A DNA stretch of 64,000 nt from Cristatella mucedo (Eukaryota > Bryozoa > Phylactolaemata > Cristatellidae), in the NCBI GenBank assembly GCA_009760855.2, contig WPIO01000100.1, positions 803,501 through 867,500 of the forward strand, read 5' to 3'. Shown here piece by piece: positions 1-11,900 of this stretch. Every line of letters begins with the position of its first letter. Position 1 is the stretch's first letter. Below the pieces are notes generated by a model, which worked only from the letters and a program-made list of their open reading frames with translations, searched no databases and was not told the DNA's origin. Both the position numbers and the translations under genes were made by a program.

Positions 1-136
1 AGGGATCAAAGCAAAGGTACAACTGAGTGTCATCCACATAGAAGTGAAAGCCTAGATTGTGCTTGGCAATCACACCAGCAAGAGGCAGAGTATAAACCGT
101 GAAAAGAACCGGACCTAGCACTGAGCCCTGAGGTAC
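1..136 (-). mobile_element. LINE-A fragment (reverse transcriptase region)
   Basis: Antisense copy of part of the LINE-A reverse transcriptase. It is nearly identical to 59211-59340 of the long LINE-A copy, including the segment encoding the FHFYADDTQLYL catalytic region. Identity stops abruptly at about 136, where a LINE-B sequence on the opposite strand begins. The copy continues off the left edge of the window. Confidence 0.85.
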
Positions 137-786
137 TTGTAATTCCCTTTTGGCTGGGCTACCAAAGAAAGCTATTATGCCACTACAGTGGACTATGAAT
201 ATGGCTGCAAGGCTGGTCTTCAAGTCCCAGCGGTTTGAGCACGTGTCACCTTTGCTGGAAGAGCTGGGATGGTTGCCGGTTGAACAAAGGATACAGAGCA
301 AAGTTCTTACGCTGACCCACAAGGCCCGCCACGGCTTGGCTCCTTCATACCTAGCTGAACTGCTACATCAGTTTCAGCCTGTTCGCGCCCTCAGGTCCTG
401 TGTGGACAATAAATTAGCTGTCCCATTCCTCCACTTAAAGACAGTTGGCGACAGAGGCTTTAGCTCTGCAGGTCCTAGACTGTGGAACTCGCTTCAACAA
501 TTCTTATGCAACGACATCTACTCTCCTGATGCCGACTATGGCACATCTTTTTCAGCGGACCTGAACTGCTACTTCTATGCTACTCACTACCTCAACTGCT
601 CTCCTAACTCTGCTATGCTTCCCACTTTCTCTTTGTTGCGTGAGACGATGTCTGTTGGCTACGGAATGCGTACCGAAAGCCGCTTAGGCTGTGAGTGCGC
701 TATACAAAACTCCTTCGTAACGCCCACATGGTCTTTATGACTTTGTGGAGTTACTGACAGAGATACATTTCATTACATTACATTAC
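137..786 (+). mobile_element. LINE-B 3' part, truncated
   Basis: C-terminal end of an L2/CR1-type LINE ORF2. An open frame to 740 encodes the usual tail region ([40 protein letters not shown]). It is followed by the family's 3' UTR and a short (ATTAC)n tail near 768-786. Same family as 5280-5905 and 62240-62875. It is 5'-truncated, with no reverse-transcriptase core, so cannot be autonomous. Confidence 0.88.
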
Positions 787-1480
787 TCCATAATGACGAT
801 AACAGAAAAAATACACTTGTATAATACCCTAAGAGAACTATGTCTCTTTCTAAGCAATTTGTATAGGCTGTAAAGGAAGCATGTCGATAGGGTTAGTGAC
901 AACATACAAAGTCTCAGCATGTATAAGCACACACAAAACAATAATAAGGCCCCAGAAAAGGCTGTGAGGATTAGATGAGTTTTCAGCTTCTGCTTAAATA
1001 TCGACAAGTCAGAAAATGTCACAACATCAGTGGGGTGTCCTAGGCTTTCGGAGTACACCGACTAAAGGCATGGTCTCCAACGGATTTGAGGTTGGTTCGA
1101 GGCACAGCTAGCCGATTTTAGTCACAAGATAGGGTGGTACGATGACAAGCCTGACTGGAGAGTAGTTTGGATAAATAGGCTAGAACAAGAGAATAGAAAG
1201 ACCTAAAAGTGAGTGACACAATGTTGAAGTCGATTCAGGCTTGATCGGGAGCCAGTAAAAGTCGGGAGGAATTGGTGAAATGTGGCAACTATAACGGCTC
1301 CCGACAGGCAAGCATGATTTACGAGTTTTGCACCAACCGTAAGCACCTATTTGCATAGGACCTGCAAGCAGTGAGCAATAGTAGTCACAGAGAATATTCG
1401 TCACTGAACCGAGATTTCTTTTAAGGCACACAAATAGATATATATGGCAAATCAGGCTAAAAAGAGGCAATAAATAGCAC
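787..1480 (-). mobile_element. Diverged LINE 3' part (LINE-A-like)
   Basis: Antisense L2/CR1-type C-terminal region and 3' UTR. The 3' tail motif (agagaactatgtctctttct on the + strand) lies near 830. The antisense frame holds degraded versions of the GDRAFS...WNSLP and FKxxLKTHL motifs. Many stops make it an old copy. The inner (5') boundary near 1480 is approximate. Confidence 0.7.
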
Positions 1481-2844
1481 AGTTATGTCTCATCACAGAC
1501 ACTGGTCGTCTAATGCTCTGATTGCTTGTCTGATTGCTTTTGCCAAGCATTGTCCATCCAACGTGCCTTGTTTAAGAAGTAACCAACTACTGCTCTGTGC
1601 ACAAGGTCTAAGAACCTCTGCTATACTAGCTGTTCTCTGGGCCATCTAAGATGCTTTGCTGCCCAATCAATCACGAGAGATGCTATGCTGAAGAATGGAG
1701 AAAGTTCTTGTCTACGCTCTGCCAAACGCACAGTGGTAAATACAATGCGCTTCATTGCAAAGAGTGATATCAGGACAGTTGCTGCTATATCGGTAGGCAA
1801 GACATTAGATGCAATAGTATCCTGCAGGTAGTGGCAGAGACCTAGACCTAGGAGTATTTGCCATACCACACAGTGTGGCAAGAGATCGCCACGTATTTGT
1901 ATGTCCCCCCCCCACCACCTGACCTTAACTAACGACGAAATTAAGTCCCACTTCCAATCGCCAAACCAACCGCTGAGTTTGTGCCGAATAAACACAATAC
2001 TGTATGCTATCATTCTTCATTACTTTCGGGTCTCTACATAAGAATCTTGCAGGTCTTCCCCCCCGGATTTACCTCTGAGTGCAAAGGCATTATCCTAAAC
2101 ACTTTAAAGCCGTACTATTCTCGAAATCACCCATATTCAAGAAACAGGTATGCATATGACTGTGCTTGTGGGTAACATGAACAGTACTCGCCGGCCTCCA
2201 CTTCTGGGTATGCAAAGCGATCACTAGTCACTCAGACCAGAACATCGGCATCGACTGGTTGGCAGTGCCCAACCAATAAGAGCTGAAAGTAAAAGACAGA
2301 TGTACATAGAGAGCGATAAATTAAGAGACGAAGCTCGGTCCCATACATGCTAGAGAGCATCTTCTGTAGAACAGTGTCGTTTGAATTACAACTTGCATGT
2401 TCCAGCACACTCAGCAGCTAGGATTGCATACAGTCACGATCGCAACGGCCATGATGCCATTTCTCCAACTGTCTGTCTCTCTTATATGCAGCGATTTCCG
2501 TGCAAGCACTGAATAAACTTCAGGTCCTCTTGTAGCAGCTGGAGATAAGTTGGCAAAAGATGGAAGTTGAAATGACAGCTTGATGTCAATAGATAAAAAC
2601 TGATATGCTCCCTATGTGAAGTCCCCTGAAAGGAATTTGCTTCTTCGGGTGCTATAATGTCATAACTAAAATGCAGCTGTATCTAACATGGAGATGCACA
2701 TTGGAATCCTGTCTGCCTAATACTTTTGAAAAACAGTGGCACACGCATTACCCATAAAAATACAAATACGATCTACATTAGCAAGATATAGAATAATTCA
2801 CACAGATCTTGTAAGCTTATCCACTGAATGGGGCAATTTACACC
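1481..2844. other. No gene recognised
   Basis: Unique-looking sequence with short open frames on both strands. The longest is an antisense frame at 1621-2013 of 130 codons. It has no motif I recognise, and the neighbouring frame also stays open for about 50 codons, so this may be an old repeat. I see no tRNA, splice-bounded exon or tandem repeat here. Confidence 0.4.
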
Positions 2845-2950
2845 ATCCTGATTAGGCCCAGCGGTCCTAATGCCTTGCACGACCAAGTTTATGGTGAATG
2901 CTTTTCAAGACCAAGGTCGTCGGCTCGAGCCCAGGGATATATACTGATAA
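2845..2950 (+). mobile_element. SINE-B, degraded head only
   Basis: Contains a stretch like the tRNA-related head of SINE-B: 'gaccaaggtcgtcggctcgagccc' at about 2910-2934 is a variant of the Pol III B box and its flank. The family's 3' tail is not recognisable, so the copy is partial or old. Confidence 0.5.
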
Positions 2951-3860
2951 TCTCTGATAAGCTGCAGAGTGCAAACTGAACAGCTCACGGAGCATGTAAG
3001 CAAAATGATTTATCTGGAAGATTGCAGTTGTGATTCAAGTGACACTGTTCCACAGAAGCTACTCACTTCCGTGTGATCCACGATATCACATGTTATGCAT
3101 ATGGTGGCAAGATCACTACCTTGGTCCAGATTTCGACCAATTTCAGTTACAATATTCTGCTTGGGCGATTAAGAAATGATCGATATAGCTGATTTTCTGG
3201 CATGTCTCGGAGCTATACCTGCTTGATCTTGTCTGGTTGATTTTTGCGATCTGTCATGTGACGGTCAGTGAAATCTCACACCGAGCTCGTGTGGATTCCA
3301 CCAGTATCTATCCTCAGTCCTTTGCAGTTACCTCGTGTGCCTTTGGTGTGGGCAATTTTGCTCACGTCATTGGCAATAACCTTTTATGTAGACTGCACTC
3401 ACCTGTACTTGAAATGCAAGCTTCACAATCAGTCGGGGGATTGATAAACTAATTTCTGCAGAGAAGACTCTTGGTCCTAGGTGTCTGCCAATTTACTTAA
3501 GCAATAAAAAGACCAAACTCTTCAAAGTAAACCTAACATGAATCGCAGAAACAAGGGTTTTAGTGCTCCTAATCGCGTCTGCTTGATGTTTCAAAGTTTT
3601 AACCAGACTCATGTTTGACAGATGTTTCAGATTAGGACGGCTAATGGCAATAGCCTGCTACAGATCTCGTGAGCTCTTTAGTTATTCGGACTAAAGATTC
3701 CTGTAATTGGTTGGACTACCGACAAGCCACGAGGACACTTCTGTCTATAACTGTGCACTTGCTAGTCTAGGTTCAGGCACAGTATTAGAAGACCAAGCAA
3801 CTGGCAAAAAAACGAACCGTAGTCCTTCTGCTGCTACCATGCATAACTAACAAAAACAAT
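2951..3860. other. No gene recognised
   Basis: No supported coding exon, RNA gene or clear repeat. A 71-codon + frame at 3237-3452 has no recognisable motif. The right end abuts a LINE-A fragment. Confidence 0.4.
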
Positions 3861-4040
3861 TGGTCACTAGCCTCAGGTCATGTCCTAGCACCTTTAAAAA
3901 AAGCTGCAGTCAGGCCACTACTCAAGAAAGTAAAACTTGACCGAGAGAACTAGACCAACTTCTGCCCAGACTCCCATCTACCACTCCTATCAAAGAACAG
4001 GAATGAGTCGTGGCCAACCAGCTAAACTCATGTAATAAAA
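3861..4040 (+). mobile_element. LINE-A internal fragment
   Basis: Matches the reverse complement of about 59640-59820 in the long LINE-A copy: the region just before the RT core, encoding GHVPAPFKKAVVRPLLKK in the better copy. Carries frameshifts and stops. It joins LINE-B sequence at about 4041 without any LINE-A 3' end, so one of the two was truncated at the junction. Confidence 0.75.
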
Positions 4041-5905
4041 CTTCTAAACTTTTCAGCCTTCTTTGCTGAAAAACTTGTGCATATTCGTGCCTCCATAAAG
4101 CCCCACCGACTAAAGCAATTTCGGAATCACAACTCGTGACCTTCCTTAAAAGGTTTTCCGAGGTTTCTGCAGGCAATGTGGTTACCTTTATAAGGTCTAG
4201 CACAAAAAGCTCATCTCCAGAAGACCCTATACCATCATCTGTGTGGTCTTCACTGGCAGACCCACTTAGCCCTGCTACAACGGAGATTTTAAATGCTTCT
4301 TTGGGAAAAGGGGTCATCCCCAAGTCCTTCAAATCGGCAATCGTTAGACCCATACTTAAAAAGCCTGGATTAGACACAGAGGTCCTTGCAAACTATCGCC
4401 TAGTTTCTCTTCTTCCTTTCTTGTAAAAGATTCTTGAAAAAATTGTTGCTAAGCAGTTGCTTGAACATATTGAAAAGAATTAAATGCCAGAAACATTTCA
4501 ATCAGGGTTCAAGAGGCAGCACTCCACTGAAACTGCTCTCTTCCGTGTTAACAATGACATTCTACGTGGTAACGATGACAGGAATGTCACTGCCCTAGCT
4601 CTGCTAGATGCCTTCGACACCATTGATCAAGATGTTCTACTTGAACGATTGAGAACAACGATCGGTCTCAGATGAGGCAGTGGCGTGGTTTAAATCTTAC
4701 TTGTCTAATCGTGTTCCATCCGTGTCGTGTGGGGGTCAGGTCTAAGACACGCGACAGGTCACCTGTGGAGTCCCTCAAGGGTATGTACTCGGTCCCTTGC
4801 TGTTCTCCATCTATACTCAACCTCTGGAAAAAGTGATTAAGGCACATGAAATGGGATAGATATCACTTTTATGCTGACGATACTCAACTGTATTTGTCAT
4901 TCAAACATTCGATATCTGCTGCAGCAGCTGATGAACTGAATACTTGCTTTGCCGACATTCGATCCTGGATGTCAGAAAATGTCTTCAAACTAAACGACGA
5001 TTAAACCGAACTTCTGCTCTTAAAACACCCTGAGTGTGTGGCTGGATTAAAAGGCTTTGTTTTGCTAATAGATGATGCTGTTGTGCGACCATCACCACGT
5101 GCTCGAAATTGAGGTGTCGTTTTCGACAGCTGCCTCAATTTTAAAAGCTCCATTCAGAAGACTGCTTCTACAGCTAGCCATTTCGTCCTATCCCTATCCA
5201 AGATTAGGAGCTGTCTTCAACGGTGGCATGCAAAAAATTTAACTTGCTCTGTAGTTCGGTCTCGTCTTGATTATTGTAATCCTCTTTTCGCTGGGCTACC
5301 AAAAAAAGCAACTAGGCGACTGCAGCAGACTATGAATATGGCTGCAAGGCTAGTCTTCAAGCCCCAGCGGTTTGAGCACGTGTCTCCTTTTGCTAAATGA
5401 GCTATGATGGATGCAGGTTGAGCAACGGATCCAGAGCAAAGTTCTTACGCTGACCCACAAGGCCCATCCCGGCTTGGTTCCTTCGTACGTAGCTGGACTG
5501 CTGCACCAGTTTCAGCCTTCTCGTGCCCTCAGATCCTGTGTGGAAAATAAATTAGTTGTTCCATTCCTCTGCTTAAAGACCGTTGGCGACAGAAGCTTTA
5601 GCTGTGCAGGTCCTAGACTGTGGAACTCGCTTCCACAAGTCTTACACAACGACAACAACTCTCCTGCTGCCGACAATAGCTTATCCTTTTCGGCAGTTCT
5701 GAGCTGCTACTTCAATGCTACTCACTACCTCAACTGCTCTCCTGACTCTGCTGTGCTTCCCACTTTCTCTTTATTTCGTGAGACGAAGTCTGTTGGCTAC
5801 CGAATGCTTACCGAAAGCCACTTAGGCTGTGAGTGAGCTATACAAAACTCCTGCGTAACACTCACGTAGTCTTTATGGCTTTGTGGAGTTACAGAGATAC
5901 AAACC
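4041..5905 (+). mobile_element. LINE-B, reverse transcriptase to 3' end, degenerate
   Basis: L2/CR1-type LINE running from before the RT core to the 3' UTR. Recognisable pieces in changing frames are the pre-RT segment at 4136-4426, QSGFKRQHSTETAL and LLDAFDTIDQDVLLERL at 4484-4675, YHFYADDTQLYLSF at about 4858-4905, and the C-terminal domain at 5411-5836 (GDRSFSCAGPRLWNSLP). Frameshifts and stops between pieces make it a dead copy. The catalytic YADD is still encoded. It ends at about 5905, directly against another LINE-A fragment. Confidence 0.85.
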
Positions 5906-6450
5906 TTGCTGGTAAGCTCTAGTCTGGTTTATAACTAATCACTCCAAAGAGTCAGCACTGCTCTGGGTGTACAAAGACCTACTTAGCAATGCAGACAAAG
6001 GTAGAGTAACTCGGTTTGTTTTGCTCGATCTTTTGGCAGCTTTTGATACTAACGATAACCAAGTCCTTCTTGAGCGCCTCTCATCTCGTAAGGGCATCAC
6101 TGGTACTGTTCTCCAATGGCTCAGGTCCTATCTCGGTGGGAGACGCCAGGGTGTTAATGTGAATGAACAAAGATCATCCGAGGTACATCTGAAATATGGA
6201 GCACCACAAGGCTTCGTGCTTAGTCCGGTTCTTTTCACGATTTATACTTCCCTCTTGCCGATGTGATTGCCAGTCACAATCTAGGCTTTTACTTCCATGC
6301 AGATGACACTCAGTTGTACCTTTACTTTGGTCCCTCCCAGCCTTCGAGCATGTCGAATTCTCTTAACTCCTTTGCTAAACGTATGGATGCGATCTGCACA
6401 TAGATGGCAGCAAATTTTCTTAAATTGAATGATATAACCAGCTTACTTGT
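5906..6450 (+). mobile_element. LINE-A reverse transcriptase fragment
   Basis: Encodes the RT core in broken frames: LLDLLAAFDTND at about 6025, SYLGGRRQGVNVN, YGAPQGFVLSPVLFTIY at 6197-6247, then an ADDTQLY block near 6300. It stops at about 6450, where a second LINE-A copy begins again at an earlier part of the element, so the two are separate insertions or a tandem rearrangement. Confidence 0.8.
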
Positions 6451-7992
6451 CTGGAACGGGTCGTGGCAGACCAGCTTAACTCATATATCGAAACCTCACA
6501 CCTTGCTAGTAAGTTCCAGTCTGGCTTTAGAGCTAATCACTCCACAGAGTCAGCATTGCCTAGGGTATACAACGACCTACTTAGGAATGCAGACACGGCT
6601 AGAGCATGTCTGCTTGTTTTGCTCGATCTTTCGGTAGCTTTTGATACCATCGATCACAAAGTTATTCTAGAGCGCCTCTCATCTCGCCTGGGCATCACTG
6701 GCACTGCTCTGCAGTGGTTCAGGTCCTATCTCAGTAGGAGACTCCAGAGTATTGACGTGAATGGACAAAGATCATCTGAAGTACCTCTGAAATATGGAGT
6801 ACCTCAGGGCTCAGTGCTAGGTCCGGTTCTTTTCACGGTTTATACTCTCCATCTTGCTGATGTGATTGCCAAGCACAATCTAGGCTTTCACTTCTATGCC
6901 AATGACACTCAGTTGTACCTTTGCTTTGATTCCTCTCAGCCTTCGAGCACGTCAAATTCTCTCAACTCACTTGCTGCATGTATTGATGACATCCGTACAT
7001 GGTTGGCAGCAAATTTTCTAAAACTAAATGACGATAAAACGAACTTACTAGTTATGGGCAAACCCAGTGTGATTCACAAATTGGAAAGGCTGACTCTCAA
7101 AATTGGCTCTGCCAGCATATCTCCTGTCGAATCAGCTTGAAATCTAGGTGTCATATTCCAAAGCGACCTCTCGTTAGACGACCATATCAGCTTCACGGTC
7201 TAAGCTGCCTATTTTCAGTTTCATAACATTGCTAAATTTGGGCTTGTTTAGATAAAGATACCACGTCTGAGTTGGTCCATGCATTCGTGACATCTCGTAT
7301 CGACTTCTGCAACTCACTGCTCGCTGGCCTACCAGCATGTGCGATCAGGCGATTGCAGCTGGTGCAAAACTCGGCAGCTAGGCTTGTCTGTCGTGAGTGT
7401 CACAGTTGCCACATTACTCCACTTCTCGCCGACCTGCACTGGCTACCAGTCAAGCAACGGATTGACTTCAAGGATTTGTCGCTCACTTTTAGGTCCCATC
7501 ATTCGTTGGCTCCAGCCTATCTCTTAGATATACTCCCCCACCAGGCCAAGCATCGTACCACCTGCTTTTCGGAATCCAACAGTCTACAAATACCTCGTAC
7601 AAACCTCAAATCCTTTGGAGACCATGCATTTAGTTCGTATGCTCCCAAAGCCTGGAGTTCCCTCCCAACTTGCGTCAGAACATTCCATGACCTGACCACA
7701 TTTAAAAGGAGCTTAAAAACACACATATTTAGGACAGCATTTAGTGTGTCCCTGTGATTCGTCTTTGATGTGCTTATGTGTGCTGACACTGTGCATGCTG
7801 CCACTAACCACATTTGGATGCTGACCCTGTGCATGTCAGCCCTAACCATGTTATTCATGTTGTTTGTTTATCAAGCATGACATTACTCACCATTCATTTG
7901 CATTTCCTTTTGCAGCAAATGTAAAGCGCCTAGAAAGAGATTAAGTTCTCTGGGGGCGCTTTATCAAGTGCATCATAATTATTATTATTATC
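6451..7992 (+). mobile_element. LINE-A, reverse transcriptase to (ATT)n tail
   Basis: Good-quality LINE-A copy. The frame at 6463-7140 encodes the RT core: [52 protein letters not shown]. The catalytic box reads FYANDTQLYL: the first of the two catalytic aspartates is changed to Asn, so the enzyme would be dead even without the stop at 7138-7140 (TGA where the copy near 35605 has CGA). The C-terminal domain is open at 7272-7757. The 3' UTR carries the family motif 'agagattaagttctct' and a (ATT)n tail at about 7976-7992. Confidence 0.9.
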
Positions 7993-8137
7993 ACAAACCG
8001 TATTATGCATGTAGTTTATCAAGCATGATAACACTCACCATTCGATGATGTTTCCCCCACAGTAAATTTATAGGCGCCTAGAAAGGGATTCTCTGAGGGC
8101 GCTTTTATTAAGTGATTATTATTATGATTTATGTAAA
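7993..8137 (+). mobile_element. LINE-A 3' tail fragment
   Basis: A second, separate LINE-A 3' UTR directly after the previous copy. It has 'tatcaagcatgataacactcacc', the 'cgcctagaaagggattctctgagggcgct' motif and a short (ATT)n end. It is 5'-truncated to about 145 bp. Confidence 0.8.
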
Positions 8138-8439
8138 CTCAGTTGAAAAATTCAAGGCAGCCCTTCATTCTCAGTGTTTGAACTTGCAAGAGCACAAGCC
8201 CTAACCTTTTAGTATTTGGGGCACTCCGGCCAGCCAGAGTTATCCGAGTGCATCCTCGAGTGGCTTAGGTTGTCACACTTACATTCTTGCACAAATAATG
8301 CAAAAAGTAGACCAGATTAGGCACAAGACTTGCCATGTTTAAAGGTAATGGTATGTTTCGGGGTTTCCTCAAATTTAAAGTGTCAACATCCATCCTATTT
8401 CTTTGCACTGCTCTGCAGGGGAACGATAGCAGCCATGCC

Positions 8440-8760
8440 CGACCACTACTCAAACTTCTGGGTCGGCCTAGTGTAGAGACAAAATGTCTGACGCAAAGCA
8501 CAGCAGCCACTATTAAGGGGTTGATGACAATGCTGCATCTCCAAGGCCGTAGCAATCGTGAGATTAGACGACGACTTGGAATTACCGAATTTACTGTTCG
8601 CTTTACATATCGGCAAATATGCACGTACTAGATTGATTGCCCGAGCAGCTAGCTCTGGCCAGTCACGAAGGACCGATGCCAAGGGTGACCGGCTCGTTAA
8701 GATGGCAGCAGTTCGGAATATAACTGCGGCTTTTCAAGACGTAGCAATCTTATAAGGTCA
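8440..8760 (+). pseudogene. Tc1/mariner transposase N-terminal fragment
   Basis: Two neighbouring frames together resemble the paired helix-turn-helix DNA-binding region of Tc1-type transposases. The first is at about 8490-8610, LQGRSNREIRRRLGITEFTV, matching the family's 'G.S..EIARRLGVS.STV' helix. The second is at about 8620-8735, RTRLIARAASSGQSRRTD followed by RLVKMAAVRN, where the family has 'GRPRKT...D..I.R'. A frameshift separates them and no DDE catalytic domain follows. It sits just beyond the third coding exon of RRP9, on the opposite strand. Confidence 0.6.
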
Positions 8761-8814
8761 TTACAGGGATTGATATAAATGAAGGCAGACAATGAGCATT
8801 GCATGCAGCAGTAC

Positions 8815-8927
8815 CTTCGGCAGCTATCTGATCCAAATATTCTTTGGCAAGCCGAAGGCGCTTTTCTTGGGGAGTCTCAGCATCAGCGTCATCTTGATCG
8901 GTTATGCTCGAATTATCACCATCACTG
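8815..8927 (-). CDS. RRP9: RRP9 coding exon 3 (conserved EKRLRLAKEYL segment)
   Basis: A 113-nt exon. A branch-like 'ctaac' and the acceptor 'ctgtag' precede it; it ends in GAAG followed by donor GTACTG. It encodes an acidic run and then ETPQEKRLRLAKEYLDQIAAE, the best family match of the gene. It leaves one base (phase 1) for the next exon, which I could not locate. Confidence 0.82.
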
Positions 8928-11900
8928 CTACAGTTAGACAATTGCAACATGCAGAAATGCGAAAGTGTCTACATGTATTGTTAACTCCACACAACTCAGA
9001 TTGCAGTCACTATGGTTATTACGAGCTCAGACACAAGCAGTTTTTCATTATGTTTTCACATGGGATCAGCTGGGCCGGACTCCTGTCACCGATATGTACA
9101 ACCGTCACAAAGGTGGTTAAGGGATCATCATCCGAGAATAATAATATAAACAATGTGGCTTTTAAATAGCATGCTAAGATACAGTTTAAGTACAACAGCA
9201 GCCAATTCTTCATTGCCCATAACAAGTGGGTGTGTTAGCAGATATGGCTTAAGATTACCTGCCTCCCGTTTAGCATTCCTTCACAGCATTAAGGAAGTCA
9301 AGCCCTACTATATACCTCCTGTTCTGCAAGAGGCCACTTATCATCGTCTAGTCATAAGCCTCGAGCAAGGCTACAAGCCGACTTTTGGCCTGAATTTGGA
9401 TTGAATACTGTAATCATAACTTCAGCCGGCCCATCAGCTTGATCATCTTGCTACCACTGCCTGTCAGACATGCAAATACCGTGCAGAAGCAGAAAAAAGT
9501 CAACCAAATAGCCGGAAGCAAAGGCAAGCATCTGAGAATCATGGATACATACATGCATGGACTAGTCTCTGGCCATTAAGGAAGAGTGTGGGCAGCTTCT
9601 CGTGGGACACGAAACATGCGTATATACGCACACCATAGGCCTGTTTGCATAAGAATGCTGCGGGAGTTGAAATCCAACTCATTCACCACCGGCTGAAGCT
9701 TTCCTCCCTATATGGACAGTCTAGATTTCTCATTTATTTGCTGACACCGATCAGACCCCTCCACTAATCCTCCATGCGACGATCTCGCGTATTGTGACCA
9801 TGCACAAGCTACTTGCTTGACTGCATGCTGCAGGCATTTAGTCTGGAAACCACGGGCTTTCACCGCCGTCTAGACAACTAGCAACCGATGCAGACGCCCT
9901 CACGAACTACTACAACCCCTACTTTATAAAAGAATCTGTTTAGCAGTGGGCCTGCACAGCTGCAGCCGAGCAATTTAAACATAAGAAGTCTTAATTCCAC
10001 CGGATTACCAAAACCACGACATCGGATAGCAAGCTATGATGAAGAAAACTGCCCGAGTGTGGTATACTTGCAGCTGGTAAAGCCACAAAAAAATTATCTG
10101 CCTGACAGCATAGTTCCATCTGCACAAGCAAAACCACGAAATAGAGATCACCCCAGTTGGCCGACGAAGGTTTAAAATCTCTTACCATGAGAAGAAAAAG
10201 CCACCTACGTAGGCAACTGTAGGCTCGTGGGCATGGCAAGTATATTTCACGAGAATTCGTTTCGCTATCACTGCAAACATTGCGCCCACACCACAGCGGT
10301 AAGCAGCTACAGCTAGTGCTAAGCTTAGCTACGGCCAGCACACCCAGGACCTGAAGAGCAAGATCGGCTCAAAAACACAGAAAAAGTGAGTAATTACTGC
10401 ATTGTGCTGACAAGACATGCTTCTGAGGAGACCTCGCAGCATGCCAAGCGACTAAGAACCAAGCCAAGGTGGCCTCGGAGGCAGAAGAGAGTTGTGTAGA
10501 CACTCATCAACGTGTCACTGGGACCTGCTGCTCCTTTCTGTCCTAGTTGGATGCACAGCTGACAGCATTCTTACAGCTACAGCCAATGACGAGATCTCGT
10601 CAAGAAATAGCTACAGCGATTTCGATGACATTTTTCAGTAGCCTGCTCCGAAAACGATTCAGCCCTTGGTTGGAAGCTAGACTAGACAGCAAGCCAGGTC
10701 GCAACTTGAAAATGCAATGGGTGTGGATGCAGACAGACCAAAGGGTACTCTGAATCAATTGATCGAAAGACAAAAAATTGCCTCGTATCGGAGCCCACCA
10801 AAACCGGAAGCTGCTGCCGACAGTCCGGCTACTTCAAACGAAGATAACAGCTAGCTTGCAACAGCAACACTTTGTGGAACCAAAGGTCGGCATAACAAAT
10901 GCTCAGCTTAGCAATTGCCACAGCAGGTCCAGCAGCTTCGTCAGATATAGCTGCATATAATCGGCATCGATAGGAAATGCCGAGCACTTGCAGAGATAAG
11001 TTGTACAAAAGGAGAAAAGGGAGCAGCTGTTTCAGGACCAAACAAAATGGTTGGTACTTGACGAATAATCCCAATTGTGACTTGAAAAAGTGCACACCAA
11101 CTGCTGATGCCCCCTTCTACCCGGCACGCCAGCATGATCGAATGCCCAGCAGCAGTTTCTGCCTGGCCAGTCTGCAGGACATGACAGCCTGCCAGGTCCC
11201 TAGGGCCCACTATGGGCCCCCCTTCCAAATGCTACACCCATCACAGAAAAGCACAAAGTTAATGGTGCAGAGCTGTCTCCTGCATTGGCAGAGCATGCTT
11301 GTACCTGGTGACTTCTTCATCACTTTCAGATAGAAGATCGTTGTCATCGTGCTTAGGCTTTTTCAGCACACTTGCAGTTTTGCTCGATGCTACAGGACCC
11401 TAGAACAGAGCGATAATTCCCAGTAGCTCACCAGACACCACTGGCCGGGCTGGCCTTCGGTACAGCTAGCGGTCATGAGTGCTCAGTACTGGTACATGCT
11501 TGCAGACAGGAGAGACATCATCGAGAGATGCAGTGGCCAATACCGAAAATCTTTGCTACACCTATGCAAAATCAGTGAAACTCAATACTCAGGCAATTTC
11601 AGAAGAACCTAAACCAGAAAATCGTAGGGAGCACCAAGACGTTACACCAAATGCCCCTTAAAACAATGAGTAATATCGAGTAGTCATTCTCACAGGCCTT
11701 ACCATAGATTGTGCAAGACTAGATGAATGAGAGGCAGCAGCATTTTCTCAAACGAGATACCGCAAGCAAAGCAGCAGCAAAATAGGCTGTTCTCACTGTT
11801 CCTAAAGTAGCAGGAACTTTTTTCATTCCTGCCATACTCTGTGAAAGGCTAGGAAAAGAAAGCTGCCGATAGAACCTACCAACTAAAACAAGAACAAATA

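Noticed and set aside
150..740. Long clean 196-codon frame as a host gene
   Set aside because: Its motifs ([25 protein letters not shown]) recur in several copies in this window and are the C-terminal end of an L2/CR1-type LINE.
3922..4377. 151-codon antisense frame
   Set aside because: It is the reverse-strand shadow of LINE-A/LINE-B coding sequence.
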